The notes below the pieces were generated by a model that was not told where the DNA came from, ran no database searches, and saw only the letters and a program-made list of their open reading frames with translations. 64,000 nt of DNA from Bradyrhizobium betae (GTDB taxonomy: Bacteria > Pseudomonadota > Alphaproteobacteria > Rhizobiales > Xanthobacteraceae): NCBI RefSeq assembly GCF_004123905.1, contig NZ_MZXW01000029.1, positions 1-64,000 of the forward strand, written 5' to 3'. Made by a program: the position numbers and the translations under genes. Of the stretch, positions 44,145 to 53,014 are shown in pieces. The stretch's first letter is position 1; each line of letters opens with the position of its first letter.

Positions 44145-46184
44145 ATGTCCAAGCAGTTGAAAACAAAAGCAGACCTGTTCCCAACCGACGAGCAGAAGCC
44201 GCGTGCGCCCGCCAAGGCGGCGTCGCGTGCGAGCGGCGCGGAAGCCGATTACACCGCGGCCGACATCGAGGTGCTCGAAGGCCTGGAACCGGTCCGGCGC
44301 CGGCCCGGCATGTATATCGGCGGCACCGACGAGAAGGCGCTGCATCACCTCTTCGCCGAAGTCATCGACAACTCGATGGACGAAGCTCTCGCCGGGCACG
44401 CGACCTTCATTGGCGTGGAACTCAGCGCGGACGGTTTTCTCACCGTGACCGACAACGGCCGTGGCATTCCCGTTGATCCGCATCCAAAATTCCCGAAGAA
44501 GTCGGCGCTCGAAGTCATCATGTGCACGCTGCATTCGGGCGGCAAGTTCGACAGCAAGGTCTACGAGACCTCCGGCGGTCTGCACGGCGTCGGCATCTCC
44601 GTGGTGAACGCCCTCTCCTCGCTGCTCGAGGTTGAGGTCGCGCGCAGCCAGAAGCTCTACCGGATGACGTTTGAGCGCGGGCACCCCAAGGGCAAGCTCG
44701 AAGACCTCGGCAAGATCAACAACCGTCGCGGCACGCGCGTGCGCTTCAAGCCCGATACCGACATCTTCGGCGCCAAGGCCGCGTTCAAGCCGCAGCGCCT
44801 GTTCAAGATGACGCGCTCGAAGGCCTATCTGTTCGGCGGCGTCGAGATCCGCTGGAACTGCGCGCCCGAGCTGCTCAAGGGCGTCGAGGACGTGCCGGCA
44901 GAGGCCACGTTCCACTTCCCCGGCGGCCTCAAGGATTATCTGGCGGCCGCGATCCACGCCGACACGCTGGTGCATCCCGACATCTTCTCCGGCAAGTCGG
45001 GCCGCAACGGCGCGCATGGCGCCTGCGAATGGGCCGTGGCCTGGACCGCCGATGCCGACGGCTTCCTGTCGTCCTACACCAACACCGTGCCGACGCCCGA
45101 TGGCGGTACGCACGAATCCGGCCTGCGCAGCGCGCTGCTGCGCGGCCTGAAGGATCACGCCGAGCGCGTCGGCCAGGGCAAGCGCGCCTCGTCCATCACC
45201 TCGGAAGACGTGATGGTGGGCGCAGCCGTGATGCTGTCCGTGTTCGTGCGCGAGCCTGAATTCCAGGGCCAGACCAAGGATCGTCTCGCCACCGCCGAGG
45301 CGCAGCGCATCGTCGAACAGGCGATGAAGGACCCGTTCGACCATTGGCTGTCGGGCAATCCGAACATGGCCAACAGGCTGCTCGATTTCGTGATCGACCG
45401 CGCCGAGGAACGGCTGCGCCGCCGCCAGGAAAAAGAGACCGCGCGGAAAACCGCCGGCAAGAAGCTGCGCCTGCCCGGCAAGCTCGCCGACTGCACCGAT
45501 GCCGGCACCGAAGGCTCCGAGCTCTTCATCGTCGAGGGTGACTCGGCCGGCGGCAGCGCCAAGCAGGCGCGCGACCGCAAGACGCAAGCGGTGCTGCCGT
45601 TGCGCGGAAAAATCCTCAACGTTGCCTCCGCCGGCAAGGACAAGCTGACGGCGAACGCCCAGCTCTCGGACCTCGTGCAGGCGATCGGCTGCGGCCAGCT
45701 CTTGCAGTATCGCGAAGAGGATCTGCGCTACCAGCGCATCATCATCATGACCGACGCCGACGTCGACGGCGCCCACATCGCTTCGCTCCTGATCACGTTT
45801 TTCTACCGGCAGATGCCGCGGCTGATCGACGAAGGCCACCTCTTCCTCGCAGTGCCGCCGCTCTACAAGCTGACCCACGGCACGAAGTCGGTCTACGCCC
45901 GCGACGACAAGCACAAGGAGGCGCTGATCAAGAGCGAGTTCAACGCCAACGCCAAGGTCGAGGTGAACCGCTTCAAAGGTCTCGGCGAGATGATGCCGGC
46001 GCAACTCAAGGAAACCACCATGGATCCACGCAAGCGGACCATGCTCAAGGTGGTGCTGCTTGCCGACGACCGCGACACCACCGCAGATTCGGTCGAGCGG
46101 CTGATGGGCACCAAGGCCGAGGCGCGCTTCGCGTTCATCTCGGACAAGGCCGAGTTTGCCAACGACGATCTGCTCGACGTCTGA
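44145..46184 (+). CDS. parE: DNA topoisomerase IV subunit B
   Basis: The 679-residue protein supplies ATP hydrolysis for decatenation of daughter chromosomes. It has the GHKL ATPase (EVIDNSMDEALAGHA, DNGRGIPVD, LHGVGISVVNALSS), the transducer domain, and a Toprim domain (VEGDSAGGSAKQARDRKTQAVLPLRGK and MTDADVDGAHI). Length and lack of the GyrB insertion favour ParE over GyrB. I start at ATG 44145; a start 30 bases upstream also exists without a ribosome-binding site. Confidence 0.95.
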   Translation: MSKQLKTKADLFPTDEQKPRAPAKAASRASGAEADYTAADIEVLEGLEPVRRRPGMYIGGTDEKALHHLFAEVIDNSMDEALAGHATFIGVELSADGFLTVTDNGRGIPVDPHPKFPKKSALEVIMCTLHSGGKFDSKVYETSGGLHGVGISVVNALSSLLEVEVARSQKLYRMTFERGHPKGKLEDLGKINNRRGTRVRFKPDTDIFGAKAAFKPQRLFKMTRSKAYLFGGVEIRWNCAPELLKGVEDVPAEATFHFPGGLKDYLAAAIHADTLVHPDIFSGKSGRNGAHGACEWAVAWTADADGFLSSYTNTVPTPDGGTHESGLRSALLRGLKDHAERVGQGKRASSITSEDVMVGAAVMLSVFVREPEFQGQTKDRLATAEAQRIVEQAMKDPFDHWLSGNPNMANRLLDFVIDRAEERLRRRQEKETARKTAGKKLRLPGKLADCTDAGTEGSELFIVEGDSAGGSAKQARDRKTQAVLPLRGKILNVASAGKDKLTANAQLSDLVQAIGCGQLLQYREEDLRYQRIIIMTDADVDGAHIASLLITFFYRQMPRLIDEGHLFLAVPPLYKLTHGTKSVYARDDKHKEALIKSEFNANAKVEVNRFKGLGEMMPAQLKETTMDPRKRTMLKVVLLADDRDTTADSVERLMGTKAEARFAFISDKAEFANDDLLDV

Positions 46185-46203
46185 AGCCGCGCCCTCCGTC
46201 AAA

Positions 46204-46231
46204 AGCCCCGGCCCTGGTCCGGGGCTTTTTT
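46204..46231 (+). terminator. Intrinsic terminator after parE
   Basis: AGCCCCGG (46204-46211) pairs with CCGGGGCT (46219-46226), followed by six T. It lies 20 bases after the parE stop. Confidence 0.85.
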
Positions 46232-46565
46232 CATTTGTGACGACGATTCGGCGTTTCCGGACGAGTCGGCCAACGACTCACCGGCGCCAAGGCTGAGGCA
46301 GGACTGCCTCCATTTCGAACAAACCCGAATTGCTAATGAGAAGTTACCCGAAAAGCAAAACCGAAAGTCCAGTCAATGCATTGAAATTACGTCATTTTCT
46401 CTGGATTCGACGATCACTCGCCAAAACCCGACTGGCTGGCGTTTCCCGGCGACTGTGCCTGCCATGCAACAGCTTTTCGGTGGAAAGCGTCTATAGTCCA
46501 GGCATCAGATCACACGGACTTCAGTGCGCTCGCGCCTGCTACAGACCAAAGTTGGGGATTTTATC
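46232..46565. other. Upstream region of the first porin-like gene
   Basis: About 330 bases without a gene. It must hold the porin promoter. TATAGT at about 46492-46497 could be a -10 box, but no convincing -35 sits at the usual distance. The stretch is relatively AT-rich for this genome. Confidence 0.4.
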
Positions 46566-47354
46566 ATGAAGAAGATTTTGCTGGCTCTGACCGCGGTTGC
46601 GGCAATGACCGGTTCGGCCTCGGCGGCTGACCTGGCTGCCCGTCCCTACGTGAAGGCTCCGGTGGCGGCTCCGGTTGCCAACTGGACCGGCTTCTACATC
46701 TTTGGCGGCGGCGGCGGCGGCCTCTCGAACTCGGACCAGCATGTCCAGACCACGGTCGGCGCGATCCCGCTGACCATCGACCAGCGCCAGGGTGGCTCGG
46801 GCTGGTTCGGCACCGTCGGCCTCGGCTACGACTGGCAGTTCAACAGCACCTGGGTCGCCGGCGTGTTCGCTGACGGTCAGTTCGGCAGCATCCGCGCCAC
46901 CGTGCAGGATCCTCTGTTGTTTGGCGGCATCACCGGCAACCAGAAGCTGGAAGACTCCTGGGCCGCTGGTGTGCGCCTCGGCTGGCTGGTCGCTCCGAAC
47001 GTTCTCTCCTATGTCAACGGCGGTTACTCCGGCGCCCACTTCGGCAGCACCAACTTCCTGACCCTGGCCGGCGTTCCGGCTGGCGTGCACATCAACGGCT
47101 ACAACCGCAACGGCTGGTTCGTCGGCGGCGGCGTCGAGAACAGCCTGAACTTTTTCGGCATCTCCTCCCCTGGCTGGTTCATGAAGACCGAGTATCGTTC
47201 GGCCTTCTACGACCGCAAGACCTCGGACATCCTGACCGATGGCGGCAATCTCCCGATCGGTCAGAGCATCCGCGCCAACAGCTGGAACCAGACGATCTCG
47301 ACCTCGCTGGTCTACCGCTTCAACTGGACCGGTCCGGTCGTCGCCAAGTACTGA
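46566..47354 (+). CDS. Outer-membrane beta-barrel protein (OMP31-like)
   Basis: The 262-residue protein has a signal peptide (MKKILLALTAVAAMTGSASA) and a barrel with alternating hydrophobic strands and Tyr/Phe belts, starting NWTGFYIFGGGGGG and ending LVYRFNWTGPVVAKY. It is like Omp31/Omp25 of Brucella and rhizobial relatives. It is probably a pore or structural protein of the outer membrane. The last codons and stop lie in a 15-base tandem duplication. Two related genes lie at 49266 and 50385. Confidence 0.88.
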   Translation: MKKILLALTAVAAMTGSASAADLAARPYVKAPVAAPVANWTGFYIFGGGGGGLSNSDQHVQTTVGAIPLTIDQRQGGSGWFGTVGLGYDWQFNSTWVAGVFADGQFGSIRATVQDPLLFGGITGNQKLEDSWAAGVRLGWLVAPNVLSYVNGGYSGAHFGSTNFLTLAGVPAGVHINGYNRNGWFVGGGVENSLNFFGISSPGWFMKTEYRSAFYDRKTSDILTDGGNLPIGQSIRANSWNQTISTSLVYRFNWTGPVVAKY

Positions 47355-47391
47355 GCTTGAAAGTACTGAGCTGAACGCAAGTTTAGACGTC

Positions 47392-47418
47392 AAAGCCCCG
47401 GCATCGCCGGGGCTTTTT
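47392..47418 (+). terminator. Intrinsic terminator after the first porin-like gene
   Basis: AAAGCCCCGGC (47392-47402) pairs with GCCGGGGCTTT (47406-47416) around ATC, followed by T residues. It also lies just beyond the stop of the convergent gene at 47433. Confidence 0.85.
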
Positions 47419-47432
47419 CGTTGTGCGATGCT

Positions 47433-48071
47433 TTAGCGGCCGACGCTCACTTTCAGCGACCGGTACGCCTCTCCTAGTCGGCTCTCGATCGTCGTCCAGT
47501 CCGCCTCGGTGATCGCCTCGCCGCCGGCATCGCGGAGCGCCATGGCTTCCGCCCGCGCGACGCCGAACTGCCTTATGCCGGAATCGTCCCCGTTCTTGCC
47601 GTAGGTCAGCGCCGTGACGCGCGCGATGGTGAGGCCATAGTCGCGTGGAGCGACCGCTTCGCGGCGCGCCTGCCACCAGTCGAGCTCGAGACCAGCGGCT
47701 TCCTCCGCATCGAACGCCACGGGCGCGGCAGGCGCGAAATCACGGTAGTACGTTACGAGGGCCGGCAGGGCCGCATCGGCCTCCCGGCGCGACGTCGTCG
47801 GCTGGAACGTCCTGGCAGCCTCGGCCGCACTGAGCCCGATCTGCAGACTCTGAAGCGGCGAGAAGCCAAACTGCGTCCGCATCGATTGGTAGAGATGGTA
47901 GAACAGCGCGGCATAGCGCTTGTCGTAGTAGTCGCGCCACATCGCTGTTTCGAGCCTGGCCATCTCGGCCGGATCGAATGCCCGCAGATCCGCATGACGC
48001 GGAATGACGGCATAGGCCGTGACCAGCGCGGCCACAGCCACGCTTCCCAGGATCGCCTTGCGCACGGACAT
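47433..48071 (-). CDS. Hypothetical membrane-anchored protein, 212 residues
   Basis: The protein starts at ATG 48071 with GGGAGGACGC upstream and has an N-terminal hydrophobic anchor or uncleaved signal (ILGSVAVAALVTAYAVI). The rest is helical with many Trp/Tyr (MWRDYYDKRYAALFYHLYQSMR, LELDWWQARREAV). I do not recognise a family; similarly shaped proteins are common in rhizobia. It is divergent from a 61-residue membrane protein; a 12-base palindrome lies between. Confidence 0.72.
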   Translation of the reverse strand: MSVRKAILGSVAVAALVTAYAVIPRHADLRAFDPAEMARLETAMWRDYYDKRYAALFYHLYQSMRTQFGFSPLQSLQIGLSAAEAARTFQPTTSRREADAALPALVTYYRDFAPAAPVAFDAEEAAGLELDWWQARREAVAPRDYGLTIARVTALTYGKNGDDSGIRQFGVARAEAMALRDAGGEAITEADWTTIESRLGEAYRSLKVSVGR

Positions 48072-48114
48072 GCGTCCTCCCGCCAGTCCTGCATCCCCGG
48101 CCATTGTATCTGAA

Positions 48115-48126
48115 CCGTAGCTACGG
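48115..48126. promoter_or_regulatory. Short perfect palindrome between divergent genes
   Basis: CCGTAGCTACGG is a perfect 12-base palindrome, 44 bases upstream of the gene on the minus strand and 84 upstream of the gene on the plus strand. It may be an operator, or chance. Confidence 0.3.
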
Positions 48127-48209
48127 CTAGTCTGGCTGGAAGTTTTCGTGTCTGCGGCGATCGTTCAAGCCGTGGGCTGCGACAGAAGCAGACCAATGGG
48201 GAGGAATGC

Positions 48210-48395
48210 ATGCGCAGATTTCTGCTTGTCGCAGGCCTGTTTGCTCTCGCCGTCGGGCTGCTCTGGATCGGACAAGGCACGGGCACCGTCCCCTGGCCGC
48301 GATCGAGCTTCATGGTCAACCAGCTGCAATGGGCCGGCTATGGCGCAGCCATGGCCGGCTTCGGGCTGGTGCTGATCTGGCAGAGCAACCAATAG
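48210..48395 (+). CDS. 61-residue membrane protein
   Basis: The small protein has two hydrophobic segments (residues 3-19 and about 40-57). GGGGAGGAATGC just upstream of the ATG is an excellent ribosome-binding site. The SDR gene follows by 21 bases, so the two are probably co-transcribed. No family is recognised. Confidence 0.68.
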   Translation: MRRFLLVAGLFALAVGLLWIGQGTGTVPWPRSSFMVNQLQWAGYGAAMAGFGLVLIWQSNQ

Positions 48396-48416
48396 AAGAA
48401 ACCAGGGAATACAAGC

Positions 48417-49187
48417 ATGACATCCAACCGGTTCGATCTCCGCGGCAAGGTCGCGATCGTCACAGGAGGCAATGGCGGCATCGGGCTCGGCCTGGCGCAC
48501 GGCCTTGCCGATGCCGGCGCTGATATCGCCGTGGTCGGACGCAACGAAGCCAAATCGGCCGCCGCCGTCGCCGATCTCAAAGCGCGCGGCGTGAAGGCGT
48601 TTGCCGTCACCACCGACGTGACCGACAAGGCGGCGATCGCTGCGATGGTGGAGCGTGTCGTCAGGGATCTCGGCCGCATCGACATCCTGATCAACAATGC
48701 CGGCATGAGCATCCGCAAGCCCCCGCACGAGCTCGAGCTCGACGAGTGGAACACGGTGATCAATACCAACCTCACCAGCGCCTTCCTGTGCTCGAAGCTG
48801 GCCTATCCGGCGCTGAAGGCGTCCGGCAACGGCAAGGTGATCAATATCGGCTCGATGATGTCGATCTTCGGCGCGAGCTTCGCCACCGCCTATGCGGCGA
48901 GCAAGGGCGGCATCGTGCAGTACACGCGCGCCTGCGCCAATGCCTGGGCGCCCGACAACATCCAGGTCAATGCCATCCTCCCCGGCTGGATCGACACCGA
49001 CCTCACCCGTGGCGCGCGGCAGCAGGTCTCGGGACTGCACGAACGCGTGCTGGCGCGCACGCCCGCGGGGCGCTGGGGCGACATCGACGACTTCGCGGGC
49101 ATCGCTGTGTTCCTCGCGTCATCCGCCTCGAACTTCGTCACGGGCACCGCGATCCCCGTCGACGGCGGGTTCTCGGTGATGGCATAA
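48417..49187 (+). CDS. SDR family oxidoreductase (gluconate 5-dehydrogenase/KduD-like)
   Basis: The 256-residue classical SDR has VTGGNGGIG, NNAGMS, IGSMMS and YAASKGG with the catalytic Tyr-x3-Lys, and ends GTAIPVDGGFSVMA. It resembles dehydrogenases of sugar acids such as KduD or gluconate 5-dehydrogenase, but specificity is not certain. It follows the small membrane protein gene and ends at a strong shared terminator. Confidence 0.87.
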   Translation: MTSNRFDLRGKVAIVTGGNGGIGLGLAHGLADAGADIAVVGRNEAKSAAAVADLKARGVKAFAVTTDVTDKAAIAAMVERVVRDLGRIDILINNAGMSIRKPPHELELDEWNTVINTNLTSAFLCSKLAYPALKASGNGKVINIGSMMSIFGASFATAYAASKGGIVQYTRACANAWAPDNIQVNAILPGWIDTDLTRGARQQVSGLHERVLARTPAGRWGDIDDFAGIAVFLASSASNFVTGTAIPVDGGFSVMA

Positions 49188-49205
49188 GCCGCAGCTGTGC
49201 TCACG

Positions 49206-49239
49206 AAAGAGGCCCCGGCATCCCCGCCGGGGCCTCTTT
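49206..49239. terminator. Bidirectional terminator between SDR and porin-like gene
   Basis: AAAGAGGCCCCGGC (49206-49219) pairs perfectly with GCCGGGGCCTCTTT (49226-49239). It lies between convergent genes and has A/T ends on both sides, fitting termination in both directions. Confidence 0.82.
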
Positions 49240-49265
49240 GACTCTTGAACTCTTGCCGCGCGCAA

Positions 49266-49982
49266 TCAGTACTTCGCAACCACGGCGCCGCCGAACTTGT
49301 AGCTCACACCGACCGTGACCGTCTGATACTGACTGGCGACGCTATAGGGAATATTACCGTTGGGCGTCGCCGGCGCACCGGCGCGGGAGTAGCGTTCGAA
49401 ATCATAGTAGCGGTATTCGAGCTTGCCGAGCCAGTTGGGGGCGAAGGCGTATTCCACACCCGCGCCTGCGGTCCAGCCATTGGTATTCGTCGAGAACGAG
49501 TCGATGCCTACGCCGACGTTGGTGTTCACATGGCGCTGCTGCCCATAGGCCCAACCGGCGGTCCCGAACAGCAGCCACTTGTCGATCGCGATTCCGGCCC
49601 TGCCGCGGATCGTGCCCACCCAGCGCAGCGTCGTCTCATCCTTGGTACCACCGACAAAATTGTCGTCGCCCTTGATGTCCGCCCAGGCAAAGTCGCCTTC
49701 GACGCCAAGCACGAACTTCTGGATCTGCCAGTTGTAGCCGGCCAGGCCGCCGGCAATGGCGCCTGTCGAGCTGTAGCTGTTGGCAAAGCCGGCGTCATTG
49801 AGCCGATCATGATTGCCCCAGCCATATCCGCCAAAGCCGCCGACATAGAAGCCGGTCCAGTTGTAGAGAGCCACCACGGGAGCCGGTGGCAGAGCCTTGA
49901 CGGCCATGTCGGCCGCGGAGGCGATGCCCGTCGCACCAAGCAAAAGCGACATCCCTGCTACGAATTCCAGCCCCTTTTTCAT
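49266..49982 (-). CDS. Outer-membrane beta-barrel protein (OMP31-like)
   Basis: The 238-residue protein has a signal peptide (FVAGMSLLLGATGIASA) and the family start YNWTGFYVGGFGGYGWG, with a VTVGVSYKFGGAVVAKY end similar to the other two porin-like genes. It is predicted to form an eight-strand barrel in the outer membrane. Confidence 0.87.
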   Translation of the reverse strand: MKKGLEFVAGMSLLLGATGIASAADMAVKALPPAPVVALYNWTGFYVGGFGGYGWGNHDRLNDAGFANSYSSTGAIAGGLAGYNWQIQKFVLGVEGDFAWADIKGDDNFVGGTKDETTLRWVGTIRGRAGIAIDKWLLFGTAGWAYGQQRHVNTNVGVGIDSFSTNTNGWTAGAGVEYAFAPNWLGKLEYRYYDFERYSRAGAPATPNGNIPYSVASQYQTVTVGVSYKFGGAVVAKY

Positions 49983-50306
49983 CGGTATTTCTCCTGGGAA
50001 ACAGCTGCAAGAAACAGAAAAGAATCTGATGAACCGAATTTATACGGCACGCCGCCCGGGCAGCGATTCCGAATCCACGGTTCCTCCCGGTTCCCACGCA
50101 TTATTCGAGAAAACGCGGCATTTCAGACACGCAAGGGTCGGCAACACTGACCTATGCGTGTAGCAGGATTAAAGTCCTGTCCGAAGAACATGCACCGCCT
50201 TGGGCTGCTGCGGCCTCGCCATCCTGTCGGGACAAGTGAGCATTGTGCGTTCGCAGTGATGATCGACGGTGCATTCCAGACGACGACATCGAGCTCGCTT
50301 GCACGC
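49983..50306. other. Upstream region of the second porin-like gene
   Basis: About 320 bases carry no gene I can support. Short open frames exist in both directions but lack ribosome-binding sites. The promoter of the minus-strand porin gene should lie in its left part; I cannot name the boxes. Confidence 0.4.
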
Positions 50307-50337
50307 AAAAAAGAAGCCCCGGGCGAAGCCGGGGCTT
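50307..50337 (-). terminator. Intrinsic terminator after the third porin-like gene
   Basis: On the minus strand AAGCCCCGG (50337-50329) pairs with CCGGGGCTT (50322-50314), followed by T residues (A run at 50307-50312 on the plus strand). It follows the stop at 50385. Confidence 0.8.
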
Positions 50338-50384
50338 TTGAATTTTGGCAGTGATGGTCTTTTTGCAGATTGGTCGTTCGTTGC

Positions 50385-51152
50385 TCAGTAGCGCGCGATG
50401 ACCGGCGCATCGAACTTGTAGCTCGCGCGCACGACAGCCCACTGGATGTCGCGCGGCTTGGCATCGAACGTGTAGTTGCCCGAGGTGCCGCCGAGCTGAT
50501 AGGTCTGGCTGCCGAAAGCCGCGTAGTTGTATTCGAGGCCGACGATCCAGTTGCGGGTGATGCCGTATTCCCAGCCGGCGCCGACGGTCCAGCCGTTGAC
50601 CCAGTGAGTCTGACCACCATTGCCCGTCGCGGGGGCAACGGTGTCGCTGACGTTGAGGCGGTTGTTCACGCCGGCATAGCCGCCCTTGATATAGAACAGA
50701 TTGTTCTGCACGGCGAAGCCGGCGCGGCCGACGACGGTCGCGAGCACGTTGGCACGCCAGGTGAAGATGTCGTCACCGGCGCCAAACACGGTGTTTGCGA
50801 CCGTGCCCTTGTTGTCGAGGCCGGAGATGGTGCCTTCCATGCCGAACACGTAGTTGTTGGCCTGCCAGTTGTAGCCGATCTGGGCGCCGCCCATGATGCC
50901 TGACTTGCGTTGACGGAAACCTTCGCCCGGAACCAGATCGCCGAACGGCGCGCCAATCCCGTTGTTGATGAATTGCTCGTTGGTCCAGGCGCCACCGATA
51001 TGGCCGCCGACGTAGAAACCGGTCCAGTTGAACAGCGGCTCTGCATAGGCGGGCGCCTTCGTGTAGCGCGCACCGAGATCGGCGGCGGAAGCAGCGCCCG
51101 TCGAAACCAGAGCGGTCGTGCAGGCGAAGGCGGCAATCAATTTGTTACGCAT
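50385..51152 (-). CDS. Outer-membrane beta-barrel protein (OMP31-like)
   Basis: The 255-residue protein starts at ATG 51152 with a signal peptide (MRNKLIAAFACTTALVSTGAASA) and FNWTGFYVGGHIGGAW. It ends VRASYKFDAPVIARY. An upstream in-frame start at 51188 was rejected because it would put extra charged residues before the signal. With the genes at 46566 and 49266 it makes a local set of three related barrels. Confidence 0.87.
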   Translation of the reverse strand: MRNKLIAAFACTTALVSTGAASAADLGARYTKAPAYAEPLFNWTGFYVGGHIGGAWTNEQFINNGIGAPFGDLVPGEGFRQRKSGIMGGAQIGYNWQANNYVFGMEGTISGLDNKGTVANTVFGAGDDIFTWRANVLATVVGRAGFAVQNNLFYIKGGYAGVNNRLNVSDTVAPATGNGGQTHWVNGWTVGAGWEYGITRNWIVGLEYNYAAFGSQTYQLGGTSGNYTFDAKPRDIQWAVVRASYKFDAPVIARY

Positions 51153-51298
51153 GGTACACCCCGTGTCCTTTGATGGGTGCACGCTCACACGCAGTTCTTA
51201 CTCAAATTTGAATCAAGAAAGTTAAGACGCCGGATTGGCGGATTGGGCGCCTTGAATCCGTTTGCGCTGTTGCAGGCACGCAACGCGCCGCGTGCGAT

Positions 51299-52585
51299 TT
51301 AACGCGGAATTATCCCTACCGGATCGTTGCGGTACGATCCCGGCGCGGCCTTCGACTGCACGTGCTCGGGCCGCACGCCGAGCGCAATGAGGCGCGCCGG
51401 AATGCCCTGGAGCCAGGGCAGCGCGGTGATGAGGCGCACGACCAGCGGCACCTTCAGCGGCCGGTCACCGCCCTGCAACGCGCCGCTGATGATGTTGTTC
51501 TGCACGATCACCTGCATCGCTTGCGTCATCTTCACCGGGAACTCGCGCCGGCGGCGCACGGCATCGAGCTCGCCCTCGGACGGGCACCCGTACTGGAGCT
51601 TGTCGGCGAGCAGGTTGGCGGTCGCGACCGCATCCTGCACGGCGAGATTGACGCCGACGCCGCCGACCGGCGACATCGCATGCGCGGCATCGCCGATGCA
51701 AAGCAGGCCCGGCCGCGTCCAGCGCTTGAGGCGATTGATCGCAACAGTGAGCAGCTTGAAATCGTCAAAGCTCTTCACGTCGACAATTCCGCTCTTCAGG
51801 ATCGGCGCCATGCGCACGATGTCGTCGGTCAGCGCCTGCAATCCCCTCGCCTTCACCGCATCGTATTGTCCCTTGGCGATGACATAGGCGCATTGCCAGT
51901 AATCGCCGCGGTCGAAGGTGACCATCATCTTGCCAGGCTCGACGCGCGCGAACAAATTCTCGGTCTCATCAGCTCTGCGGCCGACGCGGAACCAGAGCAC
52001 GTCCATCGGCGCGCCGATCTCCTCGACCTCAAGACCGGCACGCTCGCGCACGATCGAATGCCGGCCGTCGCAGGCAATGGTGAGATCGGCCTCGATGTCG
52101 ACGATGCCGTCCGGCGTCTTCGCGCGCACGCCGGCGATGGTCTCGCCGCGGCGGATCAGATCGACGGCTTCCGTGTTCATCATCACCTTGAGCGAGGCAA
52201 AGCGTTTGCCGGCCTCGCGCAGGAAATTCAGAAAGTCCCATTGCGGCATGAAGGCGATGAACGGGTATTTCGTATGCAGTCTTCTGAGATCGGCGATCCG
52301 CACCGGCGTGCCGCCGAACAGGCCATCAATCTTCTGCATGGGTTGATACGGCAGCGTCAGGAAGCAGGCGATCAGGCCGAGCTCGTCCATGACCTGGAGC
52401 GTCGAGGGATGCACGGTGTCGCCGCGAAAGTCGCGGAAGAAATCCGCATGCTTCTCCAGCACCATGACATCGATGCCGGCACGCCCCAGCAGATAGCCGA
52501 GCATCATGCCGGCGGGCCCGCCGCCGACGATACAGCATCGGACTTTCACGGCTGCCTGCGGAGATTGCGGCGTATCGGGTTCCAC
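51299..52585 (-). CDS. FAD-dependent monooxygenase (UbiH/PHBH family)
   Basis: The 428-residue protein has the dinucleotide-binding VRCCIVGGGPAGMMLGYLLGRAG, the RGDTVHPSTLQVMDELGL arm with the catalytic-region motif, and the second FAD motif LLCIGDAAHAMSPVGGVGVNLAVQDA. Class A flavoprotein monooxygenases hydroxylate aromatic or quinone precursors with NAD(P)H and O2. The substrate is not determined. It is divergent from a small two-helix protein. Confidence 0.88.
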   Translation of the reverse strand: MEPDTPQSPQAAVKVRCCIVGGGPAGMMLGYLLGRAGIDVMVLEKHADFFRDFRGDTVHPSTLQVMDELGLIACFLTLPYQPMQKIDGLFGGTPVRIADLRRLHTKYPFIAFMPQWDFLNFLREAGKRFASLKVMMNTEAVDLIRRGETIAGVRAKTPDGIVDIEADLTIACDGRHSIVRERAGLEVEEIGAPMDVLWFRVGRRADETENLFARVEPGKMMVTFDRGDYWQCAYVIAKGQYDAVKARGLQALTDDIVRMAPILKSGIVDVKSFDDFKLLTVAINRLKRWTRPGLLCIGDAAHAMSPVGGVGVNLAVQDAVATANLLADKLQYGCPSEGELDAVRRRREFPVKMTQAMQVIVQNNIISGALQGGDRPLKVPLVVRLITALPWLQGIPARLIALGVRPEHVQSKAAPGSYRNDPVGIIPR

Positions 52586-52705
52586 GGCCGGATCCTCATT
52601 TACGACTTAAGTTTTCTGTGCGGTGCAACAAACAGTATTCATTTGCTGCAGTTGTGAATGGCCGTTAGCGTCGCTGAAGACTTCGACTGATTTCAGGAAA
52701 TTGCG

Positions 52706-52981
52706 GTGCGGACGATCCTCATAGTGCTCGGCGTGTGGATTCTGATCAACGTGCTTTTCGTCGTGATCATGATCCCACCGCGCAAGCCGAATCCGCGGCA
52801 GACCGGCACGCTTGCACCGGTGCCGATCGACCAGAACGGCTACCCGTTCGAGGAGCAGGAGAATCTCCTGCTCCGCCACGTCATCATCTCGATCGCGATG
52901 GGCGCGTTCTTTTCGCTGGCTCCGCCGTTGATGGAGGCCGTTGAGTCCACCAAGCGCTTCATCCGGAAGCGCCGCGGGTAG
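52706..52981 (+). CDS. Small membrane protein, 91 residues
   Basis: The protein has an N-terminal hydrophobic segment (ILIVLGVWILINVLFVVIMI) and a second, weaker one (RHVIISIAMGAFFSLAPPLM). Between them is a Pro-rich loop (PPRKPNPRQ). The start is GTG at 52706 with CAGGAAA upstream. No family is recognised. It converges on the caspase-like gene. Confidence 0.62.
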   Translation: MRTILIVLGVWILINVLFVVIMIPPRKPNPRQTGTLAPVPIDQNGYPFEEQENLLLRHVIISIAMGAFFSLAPPLMEAVESTKRFIRKRRG

Positions 52982-53014
52982 CGAAGGCGCGCCAGGCGCC
53001 CCCGGGCCGCATCA

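Noticed and set aside
44136..46202. A 688-codon open frame on the minus strand across parE
   Set aside because: It is the mirror of the parE coding frame, produced by high GC and codon bias. The plus-strand protein has full topoisomerase motifs; the mirror frame is rich in Ala, Arg, Gly and His without any family signal.
51362..52657. A 431-codon plus-strand frame over the FAD monooxygenase
   Set aside because: Antisense artefact; the minus-strand product has clear FAD motifs.
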